Source of the DNA: Psychrobacter urativorans
Lineage (GTDB): Bacteria > Pseudomonadota > Gammaproteobacteria > Pseudomonadales > Moraxellaceae
Direction: 5' to 3'
Assembly: GCF_904846695.1 (NCBI RefSeq)
Contig: NZ_CAJHBR010000013.1
Coordinates: 1-64,000 of the forward strand
DNA: 64,000 bases
Shown: positions 1-7,733 of the stretch, piece after piece
Layout of the letters: each line of letters starts with the position of its first letter
How positions within the stretch are numbered: position 1 is the stretch's first letter
Made by a program: the position numbers and the translations under genes
The notes under the pieces: model-generated
What the model was told of the DNA's origin: nothing
Database searches by the model: none
The model's input: only the letters and a program-made list of their open reading frames with translations

Positions 1-95
1 TGGTCATTGTTGCTTTAATGCGTAAGATATTAGCCATCGCTCAGGCAGTGTTGAAAAGTCAGCGACCTTTCGATGCTTCTTTACATGTTAATTGA
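1..95 (+). CDS. IS110-family transposase, C-terminal end (partial at window edge)
   Basis: An open frame enters from the left edge in frame 3 and stops at TGA 93-95. It gives about 31 residues with the pattern ALMRKILAIAQAVLKSQRPF. This resembles the conserved C-terminal end of IS110/IS1111 transposases, where an MRK-L-I segment is followed by a short basic tail. Only the tail is present, so the catalytic DEDD and serine regions cannot be seen. It marks a mobile element abutting the RAYT and the repeat array. The family call rests on a short match and could be wrong. Confidence 0.55.
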   Translation, partial: VIVALMRKILAIAQAVLKSQRPFDASLHVN

Positions 96-160
96 GTCTT
101 TAGGCTTGCTTTTTCTCATGGTATCTACACACCACAACCTTGCTTATAGCGCAAATTATT

Positions 161-712
161 TCAATCATGATAAAGAGTAAATCTATCATCTATATCGCTA
201 TAGCTCCAACCTTTGGGATATAGGCCATCGGATATTAATTTATGAATGGTTGAATACTTCCATTCTGTTGGCTGTGAACAATAACCATGTTTTACAGGGT
301 TGTAATGAATGTAGTCAACGTGCTGTTTATAGTCATTATCGTCGCGAATGCGATGTTCCCAAAACCGACGTTGCCAAAGTCCACGCTCTTTCTTATCTGC
401 TCTTGATGGCGATATGTTTTCAGACTCTAATTTGGGTATTTGACGAGAGAAGTTTGCTTTTAAATTCGCTACAATATTGGCATAGTTGTCATTATCATCA
501 GCTAGGGTTATCAATAAGTGTACATGGTCAGGTAATACGACCATCGCATTTAACTCAAACGACTGATGCTGCTTAGTTTTTTTAAACGCCTGACGAAATT
601 CATTAATATGCGTTGTCAGCAGCTGTGACTGACGATCTTGTAAGTTAAAAGTGAGAAAATAACATCCGCCTTTGGTTTTGTCTCGAATATAACTTCTCAT
701 GATTGAGGTCAT
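161..712 (-). CDS. REP-associated tyrosine transposase (RAYT, Y1_Tnp/IS200-like)
   Basis: A 183-residue single-strand DNA transposase-like protein of the HUH (Y1) class. The HxH metal-binding motif is visible as DHVHLLI (about residues 62-68). The catalytic tyrosine is most likely in the YIHYNPVKHG motif about 70 residues later, which is diagnostic for RAYTs. The length suits the family (about 150-220 residues). Known RAYTs act on REP hairpins with a 5' GTAG foot. Seven palindromes with GTAG at both outer ends lie just to the right (799-4080), so this protein is their likely partner. That link is inferred from proximity and the GTAG foot. The frame is intact and nothing suggests decay. Confidence 0.85.
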   Translation of the reverse strand: MTSIMRSYIRDKTKGGCYFLTFNLQDRQSQLLTTHINEFRQAFKKTKQHQSFELNAMVVLPDHVHLLITLADDNDNYANIVANLKANFSRQIPKLESENISPSRADKKERGLWQRRFWEHRIRDDNDYKQHVDYIHYNPVKHGYCSQPTEWKYSTIHKLISDGLYPKGWSYSDIDDRFTLYHD

Positions 713-798
713 CCCAAAGCTAAATTATTTCACAAACTAAATCTTATCTTAATTTGAGACTCGTTGTAGGCTAGATTGGTTTGGTAGGCTGTTTTTTC

Positions 799-868
799 GT
801 AGGCTGGGTTTTTAACCCAGCATTGTAATTTTGCAAAGTCTTGAAGCTGGGTTAAAAACCCAGCCTAC
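799..868. repeat. REP/BIME palindrome 1
   Basis: A 70-bp element made of two inverted REP-like hairpins, each with a GTAG foot at the outer end and a GCTGGG...CCCAGC stem. The arms are 23 bp, separated by 24 nt. The two arms are also complementary to each other, so the whole can fold into one long hairpin. Confidence 0.9.
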
Positions 869-888
869 ACATCACGCCCTATTCCAAG

Positions 889-1104
889 TCAGCTATCAAT
901 CACTACCGGCTTCTTACCCGTCAATAACTGCTGCATCAACGCCTTTTTCTCTTGCTGAAAACCAGCCAATTGCTGCTCAAGCAATTCAATTTCTTTATCG
1001 GCATTGGTTAATACGGTGGCAATTTTCTGTTGTTCTGGTCTAGACGACGGTATATACATTCTTAAGATTTTAATGGTTTCAATTTTTTCGTAGGCTGTTT
1101 TTTC
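889..1104 (-). pseudogene. hsdS 3'-terminal fragment A
   Basis: The minus strand reads the end of TRD2 (MYIPSSRPEQQ), then the conserved coiled coil (NADKEIELLEQQLA) and the terminal LLTGKK-VVIDS, stopping at TGA 889-891. There is no N-terminal domain, no plausible start and no ribosome binding site. The frame stays open upstream through the neighbouring palindrome. Confidence 0.85.
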
Positions 1105-1174
1105 GTAGGCTGGGTTTTTAACCCAGCATTGTAATTTTGCAAAGTCTTGAAGCTGGGTTAAAAACCCAGCCTAC
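1105..1174. repeat. REP/BIME palindrome 2
   Basis: Same 70-bp sequence as the copy at 799, exactly 306 bp further on. The GTAG feet are intact at both outer ends. Confidence 0.9.
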
Positions 1175-1194
1175 ACATCACGCCCTATTCCAAG

Positions 1195-1410
1195 TCAGCT
1201 ATCAATCACTACCCGCCTCTTACCTGTCAACAACAGCTGCATCAGCGCTTTTTTCTCTTGCTGAAAATCAGCCAATTGCTGCTCAAGCAACTCAATTTCT
1301 TTATCGGCAGTGGTTAACACGGTGGCGATTTTTTGCTGTTCTTGTCTAGACGACGGTATATGCATTCTTAAGATTTTAATGGTTTCAAGTTTTTACTAGG
1401 CTGTTTTTCC
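1195..1410 (-). pseudogene. hsdS 3'-terminal fragment B
   Basis: Truncated HsdS C-terminal module like fragment A, with the stop at 1195-1197. It carries a few substitutions, such as GKR in place of GKK near the end. The coiled-coil frame is intact but there is no start region. Confidence 0.85.
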
Positions 1411-1480
1411 GTAGGCTGGGTTTTTAACCCAGCATTGTAATTCTACAAAGTCTTGAAGCTGGGTTAAAAACCCAGCCTAC
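1411..1480. repeat. REP/BIME palindrome 3
   Basis: Same 70-bp element, 306 bp after the second copy, with small changes in the spacer (TTCTAC in place of TTTTGC). It is the last palindrome before the SEL1 island. Confidence 0.9.
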
Positions 1481-1500
1481 ACATCACGCCCTATTCCAAG

Positions 1501-1540
1501 TCAGCTATCAATCACTACCCGCCTCTTACCTGTCAATAAT
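1501..1540 (-). pseudogene. hsdS 3'-terminal fragment C (cut short)
   Basis: Only the last dozen codons remain (LTGKRRVVIDS, stop at 1501-1503). Homology to the other copies ends near 1537-1540, where unrelated sequence of the SEL1 island begins. Confidence 0.75.
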
Positions 1541-1765
1541 TACTGTGGAACAAACCGATAGCCCAGCGTGGTAAGCAAGGTTAAGGCAGGGATTTTTGAG
1601 CCGAATTCTTCGGCAAAGTTGATGCTTGCACTGGCGCTAATATTAGAGATTGGATTGGTCATATCTGCCTACTTTAGACATAGCGTTTGTTTGATTACTT
1701 GTTTGGTTTTATCGATTGTAGCCCAAATCTCTACTAAAGACGCCATAAAAAAGGCAACAAAAAAC

Positions 1766-1807
1766 CGCCAAGGTTGCGCGTTACCCAAAGAGCGTAGCAT
1801 GGCGGTT
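1766..1807 (-). terminator. Rho-independent terminator after the SEL1 gene
   Basis: On the minus strand an AACCGCCA arm (1800-1807) pairs with TGGCGGTT (1773-1780) and runs straight into a T-rich tract (1766-1774). It lies 26 bp past the SEL1 stop, in the right orientation. Confidence 0.7.
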
Positions 1808-1832
1808 AGCGTCAGTACGATAACTCGTGTCG

Positions 1833-2867
1833 TTAATACCCTGATTTTTTCAAAATTTTATAATGTTTGCACGCATCCTGATTGCCATTTTCACATGATT
1901 TGCTATACCAATTAACCGCTTCAGTATAGTTTTGTTGGACACCTATGCCATTTGCGTACATTAAGCCAAGATTTTTTTGGGCATGGGCATGTCCTTGATT
2001 AGCCGCCTTTAAATACCAATTATGTGCTTCAATATAATTTTTTTGAACGCCTAAACCTTGGGAATAAACTATTCCTAAGTCGTTTTGTGCATCAGCATAG
2101 CCTTGGTTGGCTGACTTCAAATACCATTTGATTGTTTCGCTGTAGCTTTGCTCGACACCCAAACCATCTTTGTACATCAAGCCTAAATTTCTTTGGCCAG
2201 CAGCATCACCTTTATTCGCTGATTTTAGATACCATCTGACCGCCTCACTGTAATCTTGCTCAACACCCAAACCATCCTTATACATGAGTCCCAAGCTATT
2301 TTGTGCATTAGAATCATCTTGATTGGCAGCGCTAATCATCCATGTTATAGCTTTGGCATAATCTTGTTGAACACCCAGACCATCCTTATACATGAGTCCC
2401 AAGCTATTTTGCGCATTAGAATCATCTTGATTGGCAGCGTTAGTCATCCATGTTATAGCTTTGGCATAATCTTTTTGAACACCCAGACCGTCCTTGTACA
2501 ATAGTCCTAAGCTAAACTGTGCTCTGGAATTGCCTTGATCAGCTGCCTTCAGATACCATTTGAAGGCTTCGGTATAATCTTGTTGAACCCCTAGACCGTC
2601 ACGGTACATCATTCCCACATTGGCTTGAGCGCTGGCATTACCCTGATTGGCTGCCTTTAAATACCACTTTATAGATTCGTCATAGTCTTGCTGAACGCCC
2701 AAGCCTCTCTCATATATAAACCCGAGTTTATTTTGAGCACTGGCATCACCCTGATTGGCTAATATTGTTTGCTCTTTACTATCTAACGCCATAGCAGACA
2801 AGCCTATTCCAAAAGATACTATTGCCACGATGACTTGAATCGTGAAACGAGTTTTTAATAACCGCAT
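1833..2867 (-). CDS. Exported SEL1-repeat (tetratricopeptide-like) protein
   Basis: A 344-residue protein with an N-terminal signal peptide (hydrophobic core about residues 10-25, ending near SAMA). It carries eight consecutive 36-residue SEL1 repeats with the pattern A-LG-MY--G-GV-QDY-EA--WY-KAA-QG, then a short tail with two cysteines. SEL1 proteins are generally protein-binding scaffolds in the periplasm or on the surface; the partner cannot be read here. Two central repeats are nearly identical at DNA level (about 2290-2397 and 2398-2505), a sign of recent internal duplication. GGAAGA precedes the ATG. The gene sits inside the hsdS/REP array and has its own terminator, so it looks like an inserted cargo gene. 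Confidence 0.8.
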   Translation of the reverse strand: MRLLKTRFTIQVIVAIVSFGIGLSAMALDSKEQTILANQGDASAQNKLGFIYERGLGVQQDYDESIKWYLKAANQGNASAQANVGMMYRDGLGVQQDYTEAFKWYLKAADQGNSRAQFSLGLLYKDGLGVQKDYAKAITWMTNAANQDDSNAQNSLGLMYKDGLGVQQDYAKAITWMISAANQDDSNAQNSLGLMYKDGLGVEQDYSEAVRWYLKSANKGDAAGQRNLGLMYKDGLGVEQSYSETIKWYLKSANQGYADAQNDLGIVYSQGLGVQKNYIEAHNWYLKAANQGHAHAQKNLGLMYANGIGVQQNYTEAVNWYSKSCENGNQDACKHYKILKKSGY

Positions 2868-2893
2868 GCTCTATCTTCCACGTAAATAAACTA

Positions 2894-3109
2894 TTATCCA
2901 TCAACCACCACCCGCTTCTTACCCGTCAACAATACCTGCATCAACGCCTTTTTCTCTTGCTGAAAATTAGCCAATTGCTGCTCAAGCAATTCAATTTCTT
3001 TATCGGCATTGGTTAATACGGTGGCGATTTTTTGTTGTTCTTGTCTAGACGACGGTATATGCATTCTTAAGATTTTAATGGTTTCAAGTTTTTCGTAGGC
3101 TGTTTTTTC
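2894..3109 (-). pseudogene. hsdS 3'-terminal fragment D
   Basis: HsdS C-terminal module on the far side of the SEL1 island. It ends KRVVVDG with a TAA stop (2894-2896) instead of VVIDS-TGA, so its terminus differs from all other copies. C and D together may be one unit split by the island. Confidence 0.8.
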
Positions 3110-3179
3110 GTAGGCTGGGTTTTTAACCCAGCATCGTAATTTTGCAAAGTCTTGAAGCTGGGTTAAAAACCCAGCCTAC
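3110..3179. repeat. REP/BIME palindrome 4
   Basis: Same 70-bp palindrome, with one change in the spacer (CATCG in place of CATTG). It restarts the regular array after the SEL1 island. Confidence 0.9.
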
Positions 3180-3199
3180 ACATCGCGCCCTATTCCAAA

Positions 3200-3414
3200 T
3201 CAACTATCAATCACCACCCGCTTCTTACCCGTCAAAAGCTGCTGCATCAAAGCCTTTTCTCGCGCTGCAAATCAGCCAATTGTTGCTCAAGCAACTCAAT
3301 TTCTTTATCGGCATTGGTTAATACGGTAGCGATTTTTTGTTGTTCTTGTCTAGACGACGGTATATGCATTCTTAAGCTTTTAATGGTTTCAAGTTTTTCG
3401 TAGGCTGTTTTTTC
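3200..3414 (-). pseudogene. hsdS 3'-terminal fragment E (frameshifted)
   Basis: Same module, but a run of five T is shortened to four in the coiled-coil segment (near 3254). This shifts the frame and makes the unit 305 bp instead of 306. The stop of the ancestral frame is at 3200-3202. Confidence 0.8.
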
Positions 3415-3484
3415 GTAGGCTGGGTTTTTAACCCAGCATTGTAATTCTACAAAGTTTTAAAGCTGGGTTAAAAACCCAGCCTAC
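3415..3484. repeat. REP/BIME palindrome 5
   Basis: Same 70-bp palindrome, with spacer changes (TTCTAC and TTTTAA). The stems and GTAG feet are intact. Confidence 0.9.
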
Positions 3485-3504
3485 ACATCACGCCCTATTC
3501 CAAG

Positions 3505-3704
3505 TCAGCTATCAATCACTACCCGCTTCTTACCCGTCAAAAGCTGCTGCATCAAAGCCTTTTCTCGCGCTGCAAATCAGCCAATTGTTGCTCAAGCAAC
3601 TCAATTTCTTTATCGGCATTGGTTAATACGGTGGCGATTTTTTGTTGTTCTGGTCTAGACGACGGTATATGCATTCTTAAGATTTTAATGGTTTCAAGTT
3701 TTTC
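3505..3704 (-). pseudogene. hsdS 3'-terminal fragment F (frameshifted)
   Basis: Shares the one-base deletion of fragment E, so E and F come from one duplication event. It lacks the extra 15-bp GTAGGCTGTTTTTTC before the next palindrome. Ancestral stop at 3505-3507. Confidence 0.8.
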
Positions 3705-3774
3705 GTAGGCTGGGTTTTTAACCCAGCATTGTAATTTTGCAAAGTCTTGAAGCTGGGTTAAAAACCCAGCCTAC
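3705..3774. repeat. REP/BIME palindrome 6
   Basis: Same 70-bp palindrome, 290 bp after the previous one because the 15-bp half-REP in front is missing. Confidence 0.9.
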
Positions 3775-3794
3775 ACATCACGCCCTATTCCAAA

Positions 3795-4010
3795 TCAACT
3801 GTCAATCACCACCCGCTTCTTACCCGTCAACAAAACCTGCATCAACGCCTTTTTCTCTTGTTGTAAATCAGCCAATTGCTGCTCAAGCAACTCAATTTCT
3901 TTATCAGCATTGGTCAATACGGTGGCGATTTTTTGTTGTTCTTGTCTAGACGACGGTATATGCATTCTTAAGCTTTTGATGGTTTCAAGTTTTTCGTAGG
4001 CTGTTTTTTC
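3795..4010 (-). pseudogene. hsdS 3'-terminal fragment G
   Basis: Frame-intact HsdS C-terminal module, with the stop at 3795-3797. It has HIPSSRQEQQ before the coiled coil, as in most fragments and unlike the intact gene next to it. Confidence 0.85.
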
Positions 4011-4080
4011 GTAGGCTGGGTTTTTAACCCAGCATTGTAATTTTGCAAAGTCTTGAAGCTGGGTTAAAAACCCAGCCTAC
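4011..4080. repeat. REP/BIME palindrome 7
   Basis: The last copy of the 70-bp palindrome. It lies 20 bp beyond the stop of the intact hsdS, so it would form a long hairpin in the hsdM-hsdS transcript and could protect or end the mRNA. No clear T tract follows. Confidence 0.9.
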
Positions 4081-4100
4081 ACATCGCGCCCTATTCCAAG

Positions 4101-5288
4101 TCAGCTATCAATCACTACCCGCTTTTTACCCGTCAACAACACCTGCATCAAAGCCTTTTTCTCTTGCTGCAAATCAGCCAATTGCTGCTCAAGCAACTGA
4201 GTTTCTTTATCGGCATTATTTGAAACTGTGGTAATTTTTTGCTGCTCTTCACGACATGGAAGTCCAATTACAATATTAGCGAATATCGAAATCCAGTGTC
4301 GCTGATGACCACCAATAGCATAACTTAGTGCCTGCATAACCTCGAATATATACTTTATAGAAACACCATCTTTTGCCACCAGCATTTTCATTGCACTAGA
4401 TTTAGCTTTAAAAGGAAAGTCTACAAACTTACTAGCAGTAGTAAAGTCGTCGAATATAATTGTTGGAAGATCTTCGCTAAATATTCCAAACTCTTCATCT
4501 GTATACCCAAGAATAAAGGTTTTGCCCGCTGTTAATACTGGCGTAGGGTATTCATCTGAATAATCGGTAGACTGAACCAAATAGGGTGTTGGCTGTTTAT
4601 AATCTAATAATTTACCTAATTCTATTCTTTCCCATTTTTTATCAAACCTTTTCCCTTCACCATCAAGCAACCGCTTTTTACCTGTCAGCAATTGCTGCAT
4701 CAAGGCTTTTTTCTGCTGGGTACTATTGTCAATTAAATGCTCAGTAGTGCTAATCGCTTTATCCCAAGTAGTTAGGATTTTGGCGATTTTTTGTTGTTCT
4801 GGAATTGGTGGAACTGGTAACTTCAAAGACTTAATTATTTTGACAGTTAACTGAGGTTGTGCTGAACCAAAAGCTGCTGAATCTATCTGTCTTGCAATCA
4901 GCGAGGACTTACTCAAAGCGTAGAAAAAGTCACTTTCTAATTCAGAGTTTAAACATCCAAGTGTTACCATACCTGAGTTTATTCTTATATTTTCGAAATT
5001 AACTGTTTGATCGTAATACGCGAACTGACCAACTGACCCTCTAGTCGTAAGTACAATGTCACCTTTTTTAACTACCCCTTTTCTCAGTTTTCTATGTTTT
5101 TCTTCTGAAATAAATTGCGTGTCTAAAAAAGAAAATCCATTTTTTGTCACATTCTTAGCACTTAAGAAAAGGCAGTAGCCAGAATCAAAAAATTCTGATG
5201 ATTTAGGATATTCTTTTCCTCTATCACCATCGGTTACAGTAATATTAGCTTGTTCAAGAGTTTTAACTTCCCATCCACTAGGCACCAT
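4101..5288 (-). CDS. hsdS: Type I restriction-modification specificity subunit HsdS
   Basis: A 395-residue DNA-recognition subunit of a type I methyltransferase complex. Its layout is normal: TRD1 (about 1-150), a central conserved coiled coil (PIPEQQKIAKIL to LLTGKKRLL, about 158-206), TRD2 (about 215-340), and a second coiled coil ending LLTGKKRVVIDS. Each TRD reads half of a bipartite target; the target cannot be deduced. The ATG lies 11 bp inside the end of hsdM and has an AGGAG in front, so the two are co-translated. The C-terminal module is the parent sequence type of the truncated copies to its left. However, its residues just before the coiled coil (PCREEQQ) differ from those copies (SSRQEQQ), which suggests TRD2 was exchanged. 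Confidence 0.92.
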   Translation of the reverse strand: MVPSGWEVKTLEQANITVTDGDRGKEYPKSSEFFDSGYCLFLSAKNVTKNGFSFLDTQFISEEKHRKLRKGVVKKGDIVLTTRGSVGQFAYYDQTVNFENIRINSGMVTLGCLNSELESDFFYALSKSSLIARQIDSAAFGSAQPQLTVKIIKSLKLPVPPIPEQQKIAKILTTWDKAISTTEHLIDNSTQQKKALMQQLLTGKKRLLDGEGKRFDKKWERIELGKLLDYKQPTPYLVQSTDYSDEYPTPVLTAGKTFILGYTDEEFGIFSEDLPTIIFDDFTTASKFVDFPFKAKSSAMKMLVAKDGVSIKYIFEVMQALSYAIGGHQRHWISIFANIVIGLPCREEQQKITTVSNNADKETQLLEQQLADLQQEKKALMQVLLTGKKRVVIDS

Positions 5289-6816
5289 AACCCAACTCCT
5301 TTAAAAACCCTGCCATCTCAGTCTCTAAACTCTCTAATTCAGCTTTTAATTCAAGACGCTCAGCACGCACCGTATCCAAATCAATCTCCGCCTCTTCCTC
5401 AAAGGTATCGACATAGCGTGGAATGTTTAGGTTAAAGTCATTTTCTTTAATCTCATCAAAGGTGGCAAGGTAGGCGTACTTATCGACATTCTCACGAGCC
5501 TTATAAGTCTCGATGATTTTATTGATATTGTCAGGGGTTAGCTGGTTTTGGTTTTTACCGGATTTAAACTCATTACTGGCATCGATAAACAGGACTTTGT
5601 CATCGCCTCTGTTTTTCTTAAACAATAAGATAGCCGCTGGAATACCGGTACCAAAGAACAAGCTCGCGGGTAAACCTATCACCGTATCAAGCAAGTTTTC
5701 TTCGATAAGCTGCTGACGGATTTTGCCTTCACTAGAGGCACGGAATAATACGCCATGCGGTACCACCACACCCATACGACCAGTAGCAGGTTTAAGCGTT
5801 TCAATCATATGGCTGATAAAGGCATAGTCGCCCTTGGTCTTCGGTGGAACCCCACGATGGAAGCGACCAAAGTGATCGCTACTGGCATCCTCATGACCCC
5901 ATTTATCCAGTGAGAACGGCGGGTTAGCAGTCACCACATCGAATTGTAATAGATGCTTACCGTCTTTATCGAGTAGCAGCGGATTACGGATGGTATCGCC
6001 CCACTCAATACGGTGGTTATCCTCACCATGCAGGAACATATTCATCTTGGCCAATGCCCACGTCGAGCCAATGGCTTCTTGGCCGAATAGCGCATACTTT
6101 TTCGAGCCAGAGTTTTTGCGTACCATCGCCCCGCATTTAATCAATAGCGAACCCGAACCACACGCAGGATCACATATTTGATCGCCCTCAACAGGCGCGA
6201 GGATTGTCGCTAACAGATCAGACACTTCGGGTGGCGTATAGAACTCACCAGCAGTCGCCCCACTACCGGCAGCGAAGTGCTTGATTAAGAATTCATAAGC
6301 ATTACCAATCACATCTAAGCTGCCGACTCGCTCAGCACTTAGATTGAGGATATCTTTGCCAAAGTCTTCTAATAAGTGACGCAGCAATTCATTCTTTTGT
6401 TTTTCTTGACCGAGCTTATCAGTGTTAAAGCTAATATCTTGGAAGACGTTCTTAAGCTTCGTACCGTTGGCTTCTTCTAGCGCATGTAAGGCTTGGTCAA
6501 TACGTTGACCGTTACCGGCTTGATGACGCTGCTCGTAAAGATCCCAAAAGCTTGCGCCCTCAGGCAATACAAAGCGCTGCTTGGACATCATGGCATGGAT
6601 CAATTCTGGGTTGTCGCCGTACTGCTCAACCAACTTGTTGTACTCGTCTTTATAGACATCAGAGATATACTTCAAAAACAGCATAGTTAAGATAAAGTCT
6701 TTATAAGTATCGGCGCTGATGACCCCACGGAAAGTGTCACAGGCGTTCCATACCGCTTTATTAATATCGTCTTGATTAATCTTATTGGTCATCTGATTAA
6801 CGGTGCTGGCGGGCAT
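5278..6816 (-). CDS. hsdM: Type I restriction-modification DNA methyltransferase subunit HsdM (N6-adenine)
   Basis: A 512-residue methylase subunit with an N-terminal HsdM helical domain (about 10-150) and the N6-adenine methyltransferase core. SAM-binding motif I reads DPACGSGSLL (about 215-225), and the catalytic motif IV is NPPF (about residue 310). It transfers methyl from SAM to adenine in the site chosen by HsdS. AAGGAA sits 8 bp before the ATG, supporting this start. It overlaps hsdS by 11 bp. The expected third subunit, HsdR, is not found on either side: upstream is an unrelated lipoprotein gene and downstream is the repeat array. HsdM-HsdS alone should still methylate. Confidence 0.95.
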   Translation of the reverse strand: MPASTVNQMTNKINQDDINKAVWNACDTFRGVISADTYKDFILTMLFLKYISDVYKDEYNKLVEQYGDNPELIHAMMSKQRFVLPEGASFWDLYEQRHQAGNGQRIDQALHALEEANGTKLKNVFQDISFNTDKLGQEKQKNELLRHLLEDFGKDILNLSAERVGSLDVIGNAYEFLIKHFAAGSGATAGEFYTPPEVSDLLATILAPVEGDQICDPACGSGSLLIKCGAMVRKNSGSKKYALFGQEAIGSTWALAKMNMFLHGEDNHRIEWGDTIRNPLLLDKDGKHLLQFDVVTANPPFSLDKWGHEDASSDHFGRFHRGVPPKTKGDYAFISHMIETLKPATGRMGVVVPHGVLFRASSEGKIRQQLIEENLLDTVIGLPASLFFGTGIPAAILLFKKNRGDDKVLFIDASNEFKSGKNQNQLTPDNINKIIETYKARENVDKYAYLATFDEIKENDFNLNIPRYVDTFEEEAEIDLDTVRAERLELKAELESLETEMAGFLKELGYGA

Positions 6817-6975
6817 TCTTTATTCCTTAGTACTTTGCAAAGTTATGAGTTTTTATAATGAGGTAATGATAGCAGGGTCTAAGATAGTTGGGAGATGTCA
6901 TTGCTTAAAAATACGATTATAGTAGACAGTGATATAAGCCAATTACACTAAGCCTATAAGGTAAGGGATTAAGCG

Positions 6976-7671
6976 ATGAAAACCCTAGGATTGTGTCTAT
7001 TAGCCACCCTTAGTTTAGGTGCTTGTACAACTGGCATAAGTAATAGCATGTTGACAAGTCATGCTAATAAGATGATCACCCAATATCCCATTGAGCGCGC
7101 TTTAATCAATATCTACTCCAAGCCTTCTAACTATACTTCTTACCTTGTGGATGACCAACTGCAACTGGCTGTACAAGTGGTCACTTTGCCCTTAGGCACA
7201 GTGACTTTTGATGGCAAGCCAGTGCATGCCAGTCGAATCACTTCCACTATATATATCGATAATCAGAACGTTAATACCTCTATAGAAGACAACTACTACA
7301 GTTTTGATCCTCTAGTATTTCATGGATTTTCAGGTGCTGAAAGGTATTCAATAACCTCTCAAACTCAAAGCGTCCCTAAAGTGGCTACTGTAGGTGATTT
7401 CAGCACTTTTTTGACAGAAAACGTCTATACCGATAGTAGTCTCAATAAGAAAATAGGCACTTACCTAAAGGCTTGGTCTTTATCAAAAGCCACTAATAAT
7501 AGTGCTTGGTTATGTATAAGTCGTTCAGCTAATATATTGGTAGCTACTGATGCTGGCACGCCAGTGGACTGCTATGTAATTAATCCTCATGGCAAGGTTT
7601 TGGATAAGAGAGTTGAGTATACTTATCCCACTGATAAAGGTTTGAGGCAAGACGTCTATGTAAAAAGATAA
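6976..7671 (+). CDS. Putative lipoprotein, paralogue of the one at 19853
   Basis: A 231-residue protein with a lipoprotein signal (hydrophobic stretch, lipobox LGAC, Cys17). AAGGGA stands before the ATG. No known domain is recognised. It is clearly related to the lipoprotein at 19853-20545. Shared landmarks are QYP(I/V)E-A-INIY-K near residue 35-50, a central PLVF-G, a LTENVY-DSS segment and WSL before two spaced cysteines. The pair brackets the fimbrial region in the same orientation. A role in the envelope is likely, but the function is unknown. Confidence 0.75.
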   Translation: MKTLGLCLLATLSLGACTTGISNSMLTSHANKMITQYPIERALINIYSKPSNYTSYLVDDQLQLAVQVVTLPLGTVTFDGKPVHASRITSTIYIDNQNVNTSIEDNYYSFDPLVFHGFSGAERYSITSQTQSVPKVATVGDFSTFLTENVYTDSSLNKKIGTYLKAWSLSKATNNSAWLCISRSANILVATDAGTPVDCYVINPHGKVLDKRVEYTYPTDKGLRQDVYVKR

Positions 7672-7733
7672 CTTGTGTTTAACAGTAGCGAGTTATAAGT
7701 CGCTTTGCCGGGCTTAGTCACGCTTAGTCACGC

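Larger units (their letters stand above)
766..4080. repeat. Composite tandem array: REP palindrome plus hsdS 3'-fragment, about 306-bp unit
   Basis: Seven 70-bp palindromes start at 799, 1105, 1411, 3110, 3415, 3705 and 4011. Within the two blocks the spacing is 306, 306, 305, 290 and 306 bp. Between them lie about 220-236-bp segments encoding, on the minus strand, the last part of an HsdS subunit. Most palindromes are preceded by an extra 15-bp GTAGGCTGTTTTTTC; it is missing before the one at 3705, which explains the 290-bp spacing. Two partial GTAGGCT feet precede the first palindrome at 766 and 784. A SEL1 gene island (about 1541-2893) interrupts the array. The regular period points to unequal recombination or repeated duplication of one unit. 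Confidence 0.9.

Noticed and set aside
1568..1915. Plus-strand frame of 115 residues with a hydrophobic stretch
   Set aside because: It overlaps the SEL1 terminator and the end of the SEL1 gene on the other strand, and its C-terminal half is antisense of these. No family resemblance.
799..4080. CRISPR-like array
   Set aside because: The regular repeats are 70-bp palindromes and the intervening segments are nearly identical to each other and encode HsdS pieces, so they are not unique spacers. No cas genes are present.
831..4234. Plus-strand short frames of about 70 residues starting MQSLEAGLKTQPTH
   Set aside because: They read the antisense of the palindrome and hsdS fragments. They recur only because the repeat does, and none has a ribosome binding site.
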